64,000 nucleotides of DNA from Holacanthus passer (GCA_025331565.1 JAFREQ010000030.1:6756501-6820500), one strand, 5' to 3'; shown: positions 12,401 through 24,478, counted from the stretch's first letter. Translations and numbers: made by a program. The notes: generated by a model from the sequence alone, not told the origin.

Positions 12401-15400
12401 GCTCATCATGCATCACATTGTGAGGAGAGGCATGGTAGCAGGTGTTGTGAATGAAGATCAGTGATATACTGTAATCTTGTTGCCAAGAATCAGTGCGTCT
12501 TGCCATGTCAGAGCTGGTTGATTTCATTCTGTGCAACCAGCACCAGACTGTTGCAAAATAACCACTTTATATTTACAATATATATAATATTTACAATACA
12601 GGTAGATGTGTGGCTGTGACAAGACAGCCCAAGAATCTCAGAGAACTAGAAGCCTTTTGCAGGAAGAATAGATGAGAGTCTGGTTCAGCTGCTTTGCGGG
12701 GGTTCTACCTCTTAAAAAGCCTGCTATTGTCCTGCTAAGGATGGAGATGTGGTAGGGGAGGGACGCAGTTGTGGGGAGGGCCAAGCTCCTGCTGAGCAGG
12801 GGGAGGTGGAGCTGGTGGCTGAAGTCATAGGGGGATGGGGTCAGGGCTGTCACTTTGTCTTTCAAAGGGACAGCATAACTCATGCAGTTTAGCTGCGTTT
12901 CCACCCAAAGTACGTGGACTTTTTAGTCCCAGGAACTACTTTTCAAGGAATTGATCTAAAGATCTGTGAAGATGAGGCAAATTAGTTTGCTAATGTATGA
13001 AAAAGTGACATATTATTAAACATGTCACCTGCAGTTCAGCATAAGGACCCTTGCTTAATTTAACCTATGTACTATCACCTGTTTCAAGTACTGACCTTCT
13101 GGGTACATAATGGTGAACTGATGGCCACTACTTCCTCCTGGAGTTGTAAATATTAGAATATGGTAGCACAAACATAAGCATTGCAAGCATTACATTACAA
13201 TTTAAGTTTTAAATGTTTTATAACATCTGACCAGCCCTTAATGACTACTCTTACTTAGTTGATACATTGATCACATTTTCAGTAAAGATATTTTAATACA
13301 AGAAGATTTACAAGAAGAAAGGTGCAAATTTAGAACAGGAACTGGCCACACTGTCTCGCCTACTGCTGAAATATTTTTTTAAATCGATGTTTTTGTATAT
13401 CCAACCTTCATCAGCTATACCTGTTGACTTTGTAATTTAATTAGTATTTCAGTTATCAGATCGATGTACTGTTTATGCCACACAACTTTCTGTCTTACAA
13501 TCAGGAATCTTCAAGTTGTTGTGGTTTACACACTACATGACTGGTCAGTGACAGGAGATGACACATTATGAGATCTTTCACCAGGAGGAAGCCCCAATGA
13601 GTCTGTACTTTTGGGCTGGTCATCAAACTACACTTTGTCACGAAAACACGCGTGACAAGTGATATGGGAAATAGAAGGTGAAAAAATCCATGGTATCCCA
13701 TGATTTTTTTTTCTTCTAAACTGATGTCTGTGAGAAATGAGCTGAATGAGTTGTTTGTATGCTGATTTGCAGTGAAAAAGAAAGTGTTTGTCTTGTTCCA
13801 TGTTGTTTCTGGCTGCTGCTCCAATCCTCCTCTGCTCTCCTCATTGGCTGTAGCTTGTTGCATGGATCCCCGACTCATCCTCAACACAAACAGATTATTT
13901 AGCCTGCTTGATATATTTTAGAAATCCGTGAGCCATCTGCAAGCTCTTGGATTGCGTCTCTGAACAGCGCACACATTGATCGTTGCTCACAGGACCAAGT
14001 GCAGAGCGAACAACAATTTGTCTCTAATCCTGGGGCCTTTTGTCAGCAGCCTCCAAACTACGAACAGCAACTGGCAGCAAGTAGAAAATGAGCGCTACAA
14101 GTCCTGTAGTGGAAACGGCATTATTAAATCTGTAATTTGAGTCTCTAAACTTGACCCCATTCTTGAATGCTTCTTCTTTTTGCAACCTTATCTGTCTGAC
14201 TTTGGCTGTGAACCACTGTTTGTCATTGTTATAACTCACCCTGGGGCATGATGGTACATAGCAGTCCTCACAGAAGCTAATCAATGATTACACAGCCTCT
14301 GTCTAATCTTCCAGACTATTGGTAGCAGTCCTAAAAGCGTATCAGTCAGTACGGTTCAAGCCATCTGAAGATCCTCTATAGCTTCACTGTTGCACTGCAA
14401 GTAAAAGTGCATGTTAACCTACTTGCACTTGCAGTTCTGTTTGTGTGCTTAAAGGTTGTGAATGGTCTTGAACATTTTTTATGGGCTCTTAAATTCGTGG
14501 AAACGTTTTGAAATTTTGTCCCTGAAAATGTGTGAGAACCCTGTAAAGGGAAGTCTGTGATCTCCATATTGACCTTTTAAAGCCAAGTGACCATTTGTTC
14601 CCTCTCCGTCTGTCCCTGTAGGTTCCGAGTCATCTCGCAGCAGACTGAGAAATATGGTGACGCTGCGTCTGTCCGGTCTAGACGTCAGTGAGTCCACTCT
14701 GAGGCTGCTGCAGCGCCACATGCCCCAGCTGGAGAGGCTGGACCTGGCTCACTGCAAAGACATAACAGACTCGTCCATCGCCCTGCTGGCAGCTGCAGGG
14801 ACTCACACCCGCAACAACCTCACTGAACTCACACTGGCAGGTGGGTGTTTGAGTACAGTTGTGCCCCTACTTATTGATCACATAGACTTTCATCCAGCTG
14901 GTTCTTTGCTAGGAGTTAAATCAGTTTTTACTTCTCTAGAAGGGTTTTAACCTCCTGACAGAGCTTCTTTTTATGATGCCTGGTTCACCACTCCTTAGGT
15001 TTAGAAGTCATTACAAAGGGCTGCAACGATCAATTTAATCATTTATTTACTTTGTAAAATAACCAGTGCATGTCATATTGTATGTTCTTAAAGTACCAAA
15101 AGTGATTTCCTTTTAAGTAACCTATTCAGTTTGATGAACCATCTGAAAAATAGGTAAGTTATTAGTTATAGCTGATAATAGTATCTCGATGAGGTTTTTC
15201 TGATCCCAATCTGAGTCTTTCAATATTGGGTATCTGCTGAAACTGAATCCGATCTCCACTTTGAAATAACAGGTATAGCCTCCTGGCCCAACATATTTTT
15301 CAGGAGCTACTTGATCCAAATACTGAAGGTCATGATTTAAAACTATGACATTGATATATGTTATTTATATGATATGAATGACAGATAAAAGGGGGGAATG

Positions 15401-15788
15401 TGACTCCTGATTTGTTAGAACTACAAACTTGCTCACTCCACTTGCGGTTGTACAGCGGTGTTGCAAAGTGATGTGTGTTTTACCTCATTCAAATTTTGGC
15501 TGAGTAGAGACATCAGCAAAGAGCACTTTCACCATACAACAGCAAAGCTTCATTTTGGATGAAAGCAGTTCTTGATGTCTGAATGTCTCTTCGCTTGTCT
15601 GTCCAGGTTGTAGTGAGCTGACAGATGGCTGTCTGTCCTACCTGAAGCGTCTCTCCTCTCTGACTCTGCTGGACCTCAGAGGCTGTAAGAGCATCAGCAG
15701 ACGAGCCTGTGATGCCTTCATCTCTGACCTGTCCCATGTCGCCCTCTACTGTATGATGGAGGAGAAGCTCATCCAGCGCATAGACTGA
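68..15788 (+). CDS. kdm2a: Lysine demethylase 2A-like (JmjC-CXXC-PHD-F-box-LRR), 5' end outside window
   Basis: Nuclear Fe(II)/2-oxoglutarate dioxygenase that removes H3K36me1/2 at CpG islands. Exons read from the sequence: 68-206, 428-506, 694-740, 1636-1814, 2029-2135, 2297-2390, 2612-2765, 2863-2978, 3070-3196, 3304-3548, 3670-3747, 4103-4227, 4463-4586, 4687-4815, 6107-6190, 9213-9248, 9400-9505, 9676-10275, 10425-10590, 11414-11668, 11855-12018, 12116-12262, 14622-14840, 15607-15788. All have GT-AG borders and matching phases; they sum to 1,233 codons plus TGA. Visible domains: JmjC with the HID metal pair (about residue 199) and distal His in SGWIH; CXXC zinc finger (CKRCEACMRPECGECNFC) at about 496-540; PHD (CEIC...CSNC...HPAC...CWECPKC) at about 545-609; F-box near 950; LRRs to the end. 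SYLTVTLQRP followed by SIVPKL, and the tail DLRGCKSISRRAC...EEKLIQ, fit KDM2A rather than KDM2B or FBXL19. The linker before CXXC is shorter than in human. The start codon lies left of the window. The a/b teleost paralog is unresolved. Confidence 0.93.
945..1130 (+). repeat. Copy of the gataagataaacctttattcg repeat in kdm2a intron
   Basis: Contains ataagataaacctttattcg, tccctcagtggggaaatttg and agcagcaaag, followed by ataacaaatataac-rich sequence, matching the insertion inside the Tc1 element at 55,547. Probably the 3' part of a non-LTR retroposon; the family is not identified. Confidence 0.65.
4825..5020 (+). repeat. (CA)n microsatellites in kdm2a intron
   Basis: Two CA tracts, about 4,825-4,861 and 4,986-5,020. 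From 5,020 to 6,106 the intron holds nothing else I can identify. Confidence 0.9.
6190..6690 (+). repeat. Tandem duplication of a (CA)n-flanked segment in kdm2a intron
   Basis: The segment from acattagttaataagaatta to gagcaatgcaggcacac occurs at about 6,222-6,455 and again at about 6,493-6,680, nearly identical, with long CA runs between. The first copy has an extra 40 bp (6,311-6,350). A more diverged relative (cttttagggacattgcatac... to about 6,890) follows. Confidence 0.88.
7153..7410 (+). other. kdm2a: Candidate in-frame cassette exon of kdm2a
   Basis: A 258-nt open segment between the PHD-end exon (6107-6190) and the exon at 9213. It has a plausible acceptor (ctccgtcag), a good donor (CTG|gtgaga), is phase 0 at both ends and keeps the frame either way, adding 86 codons. 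It begins SSGSDESLAAGHQQ, a believable continuation of ITDQE, but later becomes Pro- and Ser-rich low complexity. A strong pyrimidine tract ending in cctcctcag lies inside it (7303-7354) and could be another acceptor, though that version does not keep frame with the neighbours. It may be alternative, fish-specific or not an exon. Confidence 0.4.
9676..10275 (+). other. kdm2a: kdm2a exon encoding RG-rich plus acidic low-complexity linker
   Basis: A 600-nt exon, phase 1 at both ends, in the linker between PHD and F-box. The first half is rich in Arg-Gly (RGGSHSSRRG, LLRGGSTHRGNRGG, RRGRGVRLRGG); the second is a run of Asp/Glu (EESDDDDDDEEEDEEEEDSE and further blocks) with a basic patch RRRRRRR between. 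It ends with SGSYLTVTLQRP, a short block I recognise from mammalian KDM2A, which anchors it as coding. The acidic half is GA-rich DNA and the antisense frame is an artificial poly-Ser stretch. Confidence 0.85.
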
Positions 15789-15839
15789 ACAAACACCAAT
15801 ACAGTGCACAGTGTTACATGTTCAGCTTTAGGAGAGGAC

Positions 15840-16029
15840 AATAAATGCTTTGTCATATATATTTTTTATATGATCAACCTTTTGTGTATCTTGCTTTTCA
15901 AAACATGAGGGAGTTAGCTGTTAAACATTAAACATGACCAGACTGGCAGTTGTGGCAGTCCTTTGACACCCAAAGAAAATGGCTCCTGAGCTCCTAAAAT
16001 CTCATCTTTTGATACATCATATAAATAAA
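15840..16029 (+). promoter_or_regulatory. Polyadenylation signals of kdm2a
   Basis: AATAAA occurs at 15840-15845, 52 nt after the kdm2a stop, and again at 16024-16029. Either could end the transcript. Placement is right but the actual cleavage site cannot be seen. Confidence 0.5.
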
Positions 16030-17245
16030 GACTTCTTTGGAGTTGTGGGAAGGTGTATTTTTTCACTGCTGATGGAGCTTGACTAGTAGTTTCCCCTTAG
16101 CCCTAGGCTAAATACTCAAAACTGAAATTAATATGAATCTTCTCATTTGTAAGACTGCAGACAAGCATTTTTGCAAAATATGTATTTAAAGAGTCTTGAA
16201 TCACATTGACTCTAAGGATGTTTTGTAACTTGACCTGTGAATGGTTCCCATTCTCTTCATATCTTCTGTCATTGCTAGAATGTACATGTTTAACCAGAGG
16301 TCTGGCTAAATGCGAAACCACCTTTTTACTTTGTACAGACTGACACAGGATGGAGCACTGCTTGGAAGAGGTCTCCTAATCATTTCTGGGAGTGAAATAT
16401 GTGACAGTAGAAAACTACCTATGTTTGTTCACTAAACTTGAACTAAGCCAGTGTAAATGTATTATGGAGTGGTGTTCTGTGTGTGTACATTGATTTTCAT
16501 GTGTAAATACAGTATTGGTTTATTTTTTGTTTTCAAGTTTCTCTCAGAAAATTGTTTTGTACTTGTAAATTTTTTCTGTTAAAAATGTGAATTGTTGAAC
16601 TTTCTATTTTTAGTATTTGTTCAGTAGCTAAAGCATTGTTTTCCACAATCAGACATACCAAGTATAATATACTGTGTGGCTACCTTCTCAGCAATAGTGT
16701 AGTATGTGTGAGCTGGAATAACCTGACTTCTGGCCCACAACATGCACCACTTCCTGTGTAAGGAACAGATGTATCCTTCTGATGTTTAGTAGGATTAATC
16801 TGCAGGAGCAGGTTGTTACAGTAAAGGATAGCTGTTCATCCAATAATATATATACATGTCATACTATGAATCTGTTCACTTTGATGGTGTTAACACACAC
16901 CCCTGCACCAATGAAAAAGCCTGATTCTTGACTGGTGATGTGCCATCCAGTCTTTTCAAACACTCAACATCACTATTAAACCTGTATTAATCCATACCTC
17001 TGAAACACAAACAATGTGAACATAGATTTGGCATATGTTTCCTTTTTCAACCTTACAAATGTATTCAAGATTTTCAGATTGAATTTGGTATTCACTTACA
17101 GTACACAGGAGTTGTTAATAGCACTGCCCTTTTACATCAGTATATCATGGCTGAAATCAAACCAGCACCAACAATGTCTGCAGATGCAATAGTTTTGCTA
17201 TTATTTTAAAAGCCTTACAAAGACAGAGATGGTCCAATCTCAACT

Positions 17246-17251
17246 TTTATT
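17246..17251 (-). promoter_or_regulatory. Polyadenylation signal of spcs3
   Basis: AATAAA on the minus strand (tttatt on plus), about 85 nt downstream of the spcs3 stop codon. Confidence 0.5.
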
Positions 17252-17336
17252 ACAAACCAAAAATTCTTTTACATCTATGAAGAAACAAAAGTGAACAGTG
17301 TGTGCCAAAAATGGCTGCATGTGTGTTTCTGTCGGT

Positions 17337-20300
17337 CTAGTAGCTCCTGGTGGTCTCGTATGTATCTGGGAAAGGGAGGCTGACATGTCCACTTCCAGCC
17401 ACTAGAGGCAGGATTCCAGCATTGGGAACAACGTTCCATGACAGTGTCAGAGTGATGTTCTTATTGGCCCTGGAGACGAGACAGACATGACAGTTAGCCA
17501 CTTTACATAACAGACATCAAACCTTAACATGCAGCTTGTAAAAATTAGCACTTCAGTTTTATAATGATATCCAAAAGCTTGAAAGGGTCAATTTTACTAA
17601 TAGACTTCAGTTTACCTGTCATGAGAAATATGACTATTAAAACAGTGGTATAATATCTTAAGTGTTTCGGGAGGAGCTTTGTCAAGTTTGAGGAAATAAC
17701 TAATGTCATAGTGATGTCATCTGAGTTCTCAACTTGGGTTGAGTTAAGTCTGTGTTACTCTGCGCTGCACCATTTAAAAAAAGGTTTCACTTGTGTAGCA
17801 TGAAGGAACTACAACTTGCATTAGGTTGTGCAGAGATCTCTCCAAATCAGCTGCCATGGTGAAGGAACCTCCAATTCAGGAGTGCTGTTATTGCTTTTAG
17901 GAACCAAGCTAAAGAACTACCCAAAGCCTCCTGCTGGGATTAATATTAATTTGTAAGAGATATCTCTCTATTTAATGACAAAGACTATGAATAAGATAAA
18001 GAATTTAATTAGCATTGTTACAAAAGTCAATAAAAAGCCTGATCTAGTTTAATCCTGTTAAACTGCCCGATCAGCAACATTAGAGGAGACTGTCTGCCAA
18101 AACGTTCATTTTCTGTAAATGGAGAGATAATGTTGCACATTTTATTTAAAGGATATTAACACAGGACACATTAACACTGGATAAGTATAATGCTGTATGG
18201 TCACACTTGTGAGCACCCATGTCCTGAAGACTGAGAGAAAGGAAAGGAAACAAAGGAAGTGTCTGATGTAGATAGGTATCTTTTCAACGAGTATGTATCC
18301 TTTTGTTTTCTGATTTCACTAACTTTTTTTGTCTCATTTTTGTTGTTTTTGAATTGTTTGAGTTGCAGGCTAACACTGACACCTGAAACCAACATATGTG
18401 CATGTATGGAATCTCTGGATTGCTGCTTGATTTGAAAACAATTTACAGAGTTTTTTTCCATGTAAAAGGAGTAGTGGTGCAAGTAGTCTTCAGATCCTTC
18501 ACCTTAGTAAACACAAGTTCAAGTACAACAAAATGTATATAAAGTATCAAAAGTACACAGGCAACATAAAGGCCACTGTCAGTGTTTTATTGCTGTATCT
18601 TATATTGTTGTTGCTGTACCTGGTTGAAGTGGTGTAATATGAGAACAATATTTCTCTCTAAAATGTAGCGAAGTATAAAATAGCAGAAAATAGAAAGCAC
18701 AACAGCATTTTGCACTTTTTATTCATGCTTCATGCTAAAGGGAAGATTGCCATGAAATCTACAGAGAAAATGTGTGTGTGTGTCTCACCTGAGTCCGTTC
18801 CCATCATCGAAGAAGAAGTATTTGGACTTCATGTCTCTGAGGTTCAGTTTAGCATTTTCACCTCGAAGGACAATCTTATCCCACAGCACCACCTGGTTTA
18901 GAGACTGACACATACACACACACAGATTATTTTCACTCTCAGTTTGTCTCTAAGTCCATTGATCAACAAAAAAACTGTAAATAAGATACAGTTAGCAGTT
19001 AGTTAACATCAGTTGTATGAATTTGTTGAATGTATGTTGATGTATATTACATATTGCATTAGATGTGACATGTATTAACATATACACTTTATTAAGTACA
19101 ACTGTAAAATCTAATGCAATCTAATGCAACTGTTCAGCCATAAATCCTACTTTCACAAAGATAGTAATGTTCAGAGAGGCATATCGAGAGGTGTTTTCAA
19201 TGGTTTGCCATCTTCATTTACAAAAATGAGTGGAGAAGAATACTGGGAACACCTTTCAATCTAATGCAGTCCAATAAATGTATAGTTAAATTAATACCTC
19301 TGAGAAAGTAGTAACAAAAACTGAACGTTATAAGCTTTGTAAAGGTAGAATATGTGGCAGAGCTGTTGTACTGGACTGCATTACTCTGTATATGACGTTA
19401 TCTAATAAAGAGGCCACTTTTTCAACACAACACAAAATCACAACAAGCATGATACTGTGACTTACATTGCTCTTTGTGGCATACTCAGCAGACAGATAGA
19501 GAAACAGCTGTTTAACGTTCCAGTCAAAAATTGGCTGCAAATGTAGGAGCAGTTCAGGAACAACAAGAGACAGACATTTACCCTGCAGGACATTAGAGCT
19601 GTTTGAACTCACTTCAACTCAGGATTCAAACTGTTATTACAGAACACAGAGACAGGTCTGATTCTTAGGGACTTCCATAGAAAGTACTGAACCTAAAATA
19701 AGATTTCTTTCTTTTCTTACATATACTGTGTGCTACAGTACATGTCATTTTGAGTGGCAGTATTCTAAAGGATATCAGCTGAGAGGTCAAAGGTGATGAA
19801 ACCCAGATCACTGCGCTCTCTGGGTCCTGTGAAGTCATCAACATTCTTCCTGGGGAGGGAGCGATAAGGAAGGATGGAGGAAGAGAAATGATGGAGGAAA
19901 CAAAGAGTGATTGAGTGAAAACCTGACTCCAACCTAAAGTGTAAGTCAAAACACAGCAAGACTGACAGTACAGAGTTGTTGGTGAATACATGTAGAACAG
20001 TGTCTCCTTTGGAGGCTGCATGAAAATACGTGAGGGTGAAGGATTTGGATTTGCTAGAATTAAAGCACCTACTGTTTAGGACATTAGTTTGGACTGGTGT
20101 CACTATATACAACAGCTTTGACTTCTAGATTACATATTATCAGAGGACGGTTTATTGAAATCAAATCATAGCCTGTGAGTTATAGCAGCTATAGCTCAGG
20201 AGGTAGAGCGGTTGTCCATCGATCAGAAGGTTGGTGGTTCAATCCTTGACCCCTGCAGTCTACCTGTCCTGTCGAAGTGTCCTTGGGAAAGATACTGAAC

Positions 20301-21470
20301 CCCAAATTGCTCCAGATGACTGTTCCATGCTCCACGCTTTGGATAAAAGCGTCTGCTAAATGAAATTGTAGAACAGCAATACTAAATGTCTACAAGTGTG
20401 TCATATGCACTTTGTAACGCAGATATTAAGGCTGAAGTAGTTTTAACACTTGTATTTATAGATGTGCAGTTCATCTGTTAACATGAATTTCAGTTATTTT
20501 AGGTTAAGAGAATTTTACTGTAACTGCAAAAGCAAAAACCTAATCTGTTCCAAAATTCTGCTTTGAAAAAAGCACTTGTTTTACTGTTCCCTGATCTGTT
20601 TCCATCCCATGAAAAACTTTTCTAACCACTGATTTTAGGGATGCACTTGTAAGATCTTCTGATCATATGAAAGAGTTGATTTAGTTGAATAGTTTAAAAT
20701 GAGTAATAAGCTCTAGATGAACTTTTGTTTTGTTTTTGTTACTTTTCCCATGTCTCAGTATATAATGCCTACACTCAAACTGTCATACAACAAGCTTGCC
20801 TCGATGCAATATTGTGTAAAATGGATAATGCAGTCATCTAATTCAAAGAAGTAAGTAAACAAGAATAATAACGTTACTAAGCACTCTGTGAAAGCTCTCA
20901 GTACTTGTACTCTTTGCTGGATTTCTGTCGTATGTCATGAGCAGATGTGAGGCGTTCATGATGCAGGTTAACAATGTTCCTGATTTTACATGCACTTCTG
21001 ACTGACATTCAGTTTATGGCTTATACAACCTGCTAAAACTGTCAACTTCAACCACAAGCTTTTCAAGCACAATAAATAACAAAATATGAAGTCTGACCAA
21101 AACCACCAGAAGGCCCTGCAAGCTGTATCTTTACACACGAGCAGCATCTGAACGCACCACGCGCAGTAAATCAGTTAGTCTTTGAACTGCTCATCCTTCC
21201 TGTGCATTTCCGTAGCATTAACGCATCGGAAATAAATGCTACACAGCTGTAATCCAGCACATACAGAGGAGCCCACTGTGAAAGAGCGTGATGCTGCTAA
21301 CAGCTGCTGAACGAAGATCAAGCTTACAGCATGACTTTAGCGACGTGGATGTCCACAGGAACTCTTCTGTCTTTGAACGCAGTCGTGATGAAGCAGCCGA
21401 AAGTTAAGGCCGCCATGACGCTCAGAGAGAAGGCAAACAAAGAGTTAGCTCTCGACAGAACCGTGTTCAT
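17337..21470 (-). CDS. spcs3: Signal peptidase complex subunit 3
   Basis: Single-pass type II ER membrane subunit of the complex that cleaves signal peptides. Minus-strand exons: 21470-21328, 19849-19776, 19542-19466, 18904-18789, 17469-17337. They total 543 nt, i.e. 180 residues plus TAG, the same length as human SPCS3. The N terminus MNTVLSRANSLFAFSLSVMA is identical to the human protein as I know it and contains the membrane segment (about 12-32). Later blocks FTGPRERSDLGFITFDLSAD, IFDWNVKQLFLYLSAEYATK, LNQVVLWDKIVLRG and KYFFFDDGNGL confirm the family. Intron 2 is not GT-AG: the only join preserving the protein (SADLQPIFDW) uses an AT-AC intron with U12-type donor and branch site. Introns hold a SINE and a fold-back repeat. 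Confidence 0.97.
19081..19415. repeat. Fold-back (palindromic) repeat in spcs3 intron 3
   Basis: The left arm at 19081-19160 (ctttattaagtacaactg... to ctactttcacaaag) reappears inverted and diverged at about 19335-19415 (ctttgtaaaggtagaata... to atctaataaag). The arms are about 80 bp with roughly 175 bp between. This is MITE-like architecture; I do not see a protein. I believe related copies are widespread in fish. Confidence 0.65.
19543..19775 (-). other. spcs3: U12-type AT-AC intron of spcs3 (intron 2)
   Basis: On the minus strand the intron starts ATATCCTTT directly after ...TCAGCTG and ends CTCCTAC before ATTTGCAGCC. The donor matches the minor-spliceosome consensus ATATCCTT. TTCCTGAAC, one mismatch from the U12 branch consensus TTCCTTAAC, lies about a dozen nt before the AC end. 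No GT donor gives the right protein. The join is phase 1 and restores the Asp codon of SAD-LQP. Confidence 0.9.
20183..20370 (+). mobile_element. tRNA-derived SINE in spcs3 intron 1
   Basis: The head resembles a tRNA with RNA polymerase III A box (tagctcaggaggtagag) and B box (ggttcaatcc at 20236-20245), followed by a body (ccttgggaaagatactgaac) and tail (tttggataaaagcgtctgct) that I recognise as common in teleost SINEs. It lies antisense to spcs3. It is not a functional tRNA: no proper acceptor stem closes the cloverleaf. Confidence 0.8.
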
Positions 21471-23499
21471 CTTCAGATAACAGCTACTACTACACAGATG
21501 AGAACAATAATTCAATAACAAATGTACGGCTTAAGCTATACGCGGTAGCTAGCTACTGGGTAGAAAGAAGAATCAAGTTTCAGAGAATCAACATGTACTT
21601 CCCGTTCATGCTTTCCAAAATAAAATCATTTTGGACCGCTCCTCATCTATGTAAGTCATGTTTGCGACATTGCAACAGGCTGACAAAGAATGTGCAACAA
21701 TAATCTCAAACACCAACTTCAGACAAGCAGTTCGAAAGAGTCTGCTGTGATGAAATATTTGTTTAAATCATTGCAATGATTGTTATCGTTTTATTATCTG
21801 TGGGGAAGGCTTCATTGACGTACTTCCGTTATGTGTGTATCACCGTTAACTTGAAGCAATAGCGATGAGTAGGCGGAAGAAGTGCATGCTTTTTTTCAAT
21901 ATGTATAGCTTTATTCATAGGAACATTGAAACGCAACAACACACACTGGGCGCATGCGTAATAACAAATGCATGCAACAAAGCGCCAGTCTATGGTATGC
22001 ACTTACAAAATGCAATGCAAAAAATATAAAGAGCATTATTATAATTACATGTTGACAATACCTCAAGTATATATAATATTTGTCTGAGAAGATAATCGTC
22101 TTCCCTTGTCTTTCAAAATGAGCCGTAGTAGTCATTTTTGTGTGGATGTAGCTGCACTTGACTGTATCTGATGGTCTGGAGTCTGGTGGTCTGAATGTAG
22201 GCTTTGCAGTCACGAGGTCAAGATTTAAATTTCATTCATTGATTTTTTTTTTTTTTTTTTTACCAGTAATACAATCAGGCATCAACCAACTTCAACTATC
22301 AGTGTCTTGGGGTTTGTGGTGATCTGCAAAGGGGGTGGTGAAGGAAAAGGGAACCATCCAAGGTGGAGACTCCAGCAATCTTATCACACACCCATCAGTA
22401 GGATGCTGTCACGGAACACCTGAGCCCATTACCACCAGCAGCAGGAAGAGACATACAACAGAAGAGAATACAAAGCGGGAGCCATGGGGAAGGGCCAGGC
22501 AGCATTAATATAGGATTTGGTACATATAGTGTATACATACAGTGTATAAAAAGCAAGGTGTTATTGTGTAGATGGGGTGAGGTGGAACACCAGGTTAGAT
22601 GGTTGCATCAGACAAGGAGATGAATCAACGTGACGTTGGGCAAAAATGGATGCAGCTTTGTTTGACTTGTGTAATGTCTCTGCAAAGCCGCAGCTACAGC
22701 TGGCGCTCCATGAATTTCACATGTCTAACCAAACCCCAGCCACAGATGGTACAGTGCTCTGAACATGGTGGCTGGATGGTTCAACAGAGTCACTCAGCAA
22801 CTGATGGTTCAAAAGCAGATGGCGTGAAGGCTTCAAGCTGCACAGGGGCCAGGGAGGAGAAGGCTGCAGGGCGACAAATTATAGTGTTAAGAGATAAACA
22901 ATACATGAATTTAGACACCAGACATGAATAAAAGAGTCGCTTATTCATTTAGCTGTTAGATTTAGTCAACAATCAGGAATTACTACAATATTAAGTGCTT
23001 TAAAGACTCAAAGAAGCAAAGTCCACTATTTATAGGCTACAGAAGGACAAGCTCTGCAATGATAAAGAGATAAACTCATCTTCAATGTTTAAAAAGTTAC
23101 ACATTACACAGTGTCACATGTTTTTAAAGGAGGACAGTTTTTCCTTGTATGTTGCCTTTGTGTGTGATTTCTGATTGGAAACTAGTGACATTTAGCTTTG
23201 TATTTACATTGTCACAAGATTTGTTTATTCCCTGAAGATGACCTTCCCTTGAATAACCCCCAGACAACCATCACTTTTTGTAATTTACATAATCTTTCTA
23301 GTGTGGATCCTTTTGTGATTGTGATGCGTCCTATTTGACCCCATCCACCACTGATGAAAGTGACGATGACTAGTATGAGGCCTTGGTGGTGAAAAATATT
23401 TGTGACTCTGGGTGTCACAAATAGAACTGAAAGTTCAAAAAAGTTGATGAGGACCGTGACCGCTAGATGTCGCTGTACAATGTACAGAGCGTGTCAAAT

Positions 23500-24010
23500 C
23501 ATCTCGCCTATTGCCAGTGAATGAGCCAGTTGAGGTGGTTTGGGCATCTGATGAGGATGCCCACTGGGTGCTGGAAAATGCTGTGGTGGAGAGGGACGCC
23601 TGCACTACCATGCTTAGCATTTGCATTTGCATGCATTTCAGGCCAATTAAAATAAAAATAATACAAAACAAAATTACTCAATAATAAGATAAAAAATAAT
23701 GAAATAGAAAGGAATGTTGGATACAAAGGGAGGCAGGCAGGGAGTTCCAGAGCTGAGGGACCCTGACTGCAAAAGCCTGGTCACCTTTAGTCTTGAGCTG
23801 GGACCCTACCTGGGATCTGAGGCTGTGCCGTGGCTCATTGGGGAGCAAGTTCAACAATATGGAACAGCAGCTAAACCGTGAGGTGCTTTAAAGGTGATCA
23901 ATAAAGTCTAAAATAATTTATAAAATGTACTGGTAAGCAGTGAAGAGAGGCTAAAACTGGAGCAAGATGATCTTGTCTTTTAGTATTTGTTTAGAGCCGA
24001 GCATTTAAAC
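23500..24010 (+). mobile_element. Degenerate LINE / retroposon fragments
   Basis: Translation at about 23,527-23,620 gives LRWFGHLMRMPTGCWKMLWW, resembling the conserved end of non-LTR retrotransposon ORF2 proteins. The next 350 bp (ttccagagctgagggaccct..., agtgaagagaggctaaaact) resembles an abundant teleost dispersed repeat. Both are broken and short. Family assignment is uncertain. Confidence 0.5.
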
Positions 24011-24478
24011 CCTGAATACACATAATTACAATAATCTAACCAAGATGATATAAAAGCATGAATGAACTTTTGAGGTGCACATCAAAGTTCTGTACATATC
24101 CAAACTGATTAAAATTGGACCATTTGCATAGCCATGTATCTAGAGCATACAGGTGGCTCTTTTTGTTCATATTCTTAAAATAAATAAATAATAATAAATA
24201 TAAATTTGAATTTTATGAAATGTGTGCATAGACTCCTTCTTAGCTACTACATTTGTCATTCCACTGGTTTTTGTCTTTATCAGAATCAAGTACACACAGC
24301 TCAATTAAACCTATTGCCCTAAACTTTAAGAACATTAAGCTACCAAATCAAAGTGAGGTTTGTGTCAAGCTTTTTCACAGCCAGGGAAAAGTTTTTAATA
24401 GTTTACTAAAAGTAACAAATGGTAATCTGCTAGATGAGTAATGTATGTCTCTGTCATATCTGGAGGTACAAACACAAC

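Larger units (their letters stand above)
15789..17336. other. Convergent intergenic / 3' UTR region between kdm2a and spcs3
   Basis: The two genes converge here. It holds the kdm2a polyadenylation signals and, on the minus strand, an AATAAA for spcs3 at 17246-17251 (about 85 nt past its stop). The rest is AT-rich sequence without a convincing ORF or repeat; much is probably 3' UTR of one or both genes. Confidence 0.6.

Noticed and set aside
13501..13887. 128-codon minus-strand frame in a kdm2a intron
   Set aside because: Composition is random-like, no family resemblance, and it sits in the 2.4-kb intron between well-supported exons.
15016..15075. Second copy of the gggctgcaac hAT-like repeat
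   Set aside because: Only the first 15 or so bases fit; no matching end or flanking duplication was found.
20183..20260. tRNA gene candidate with A and B boxes
   Set aside because: The stems do not close a cloverleaf, and the SINE body and tail follow directly, so it is a SINE head.
22599..22931. 110-codon plus-strand frame in the intergenic region
   Set aside because: No recognisable domain, no splice or promoter context, and the surrounding DNA looks repeat-derived.
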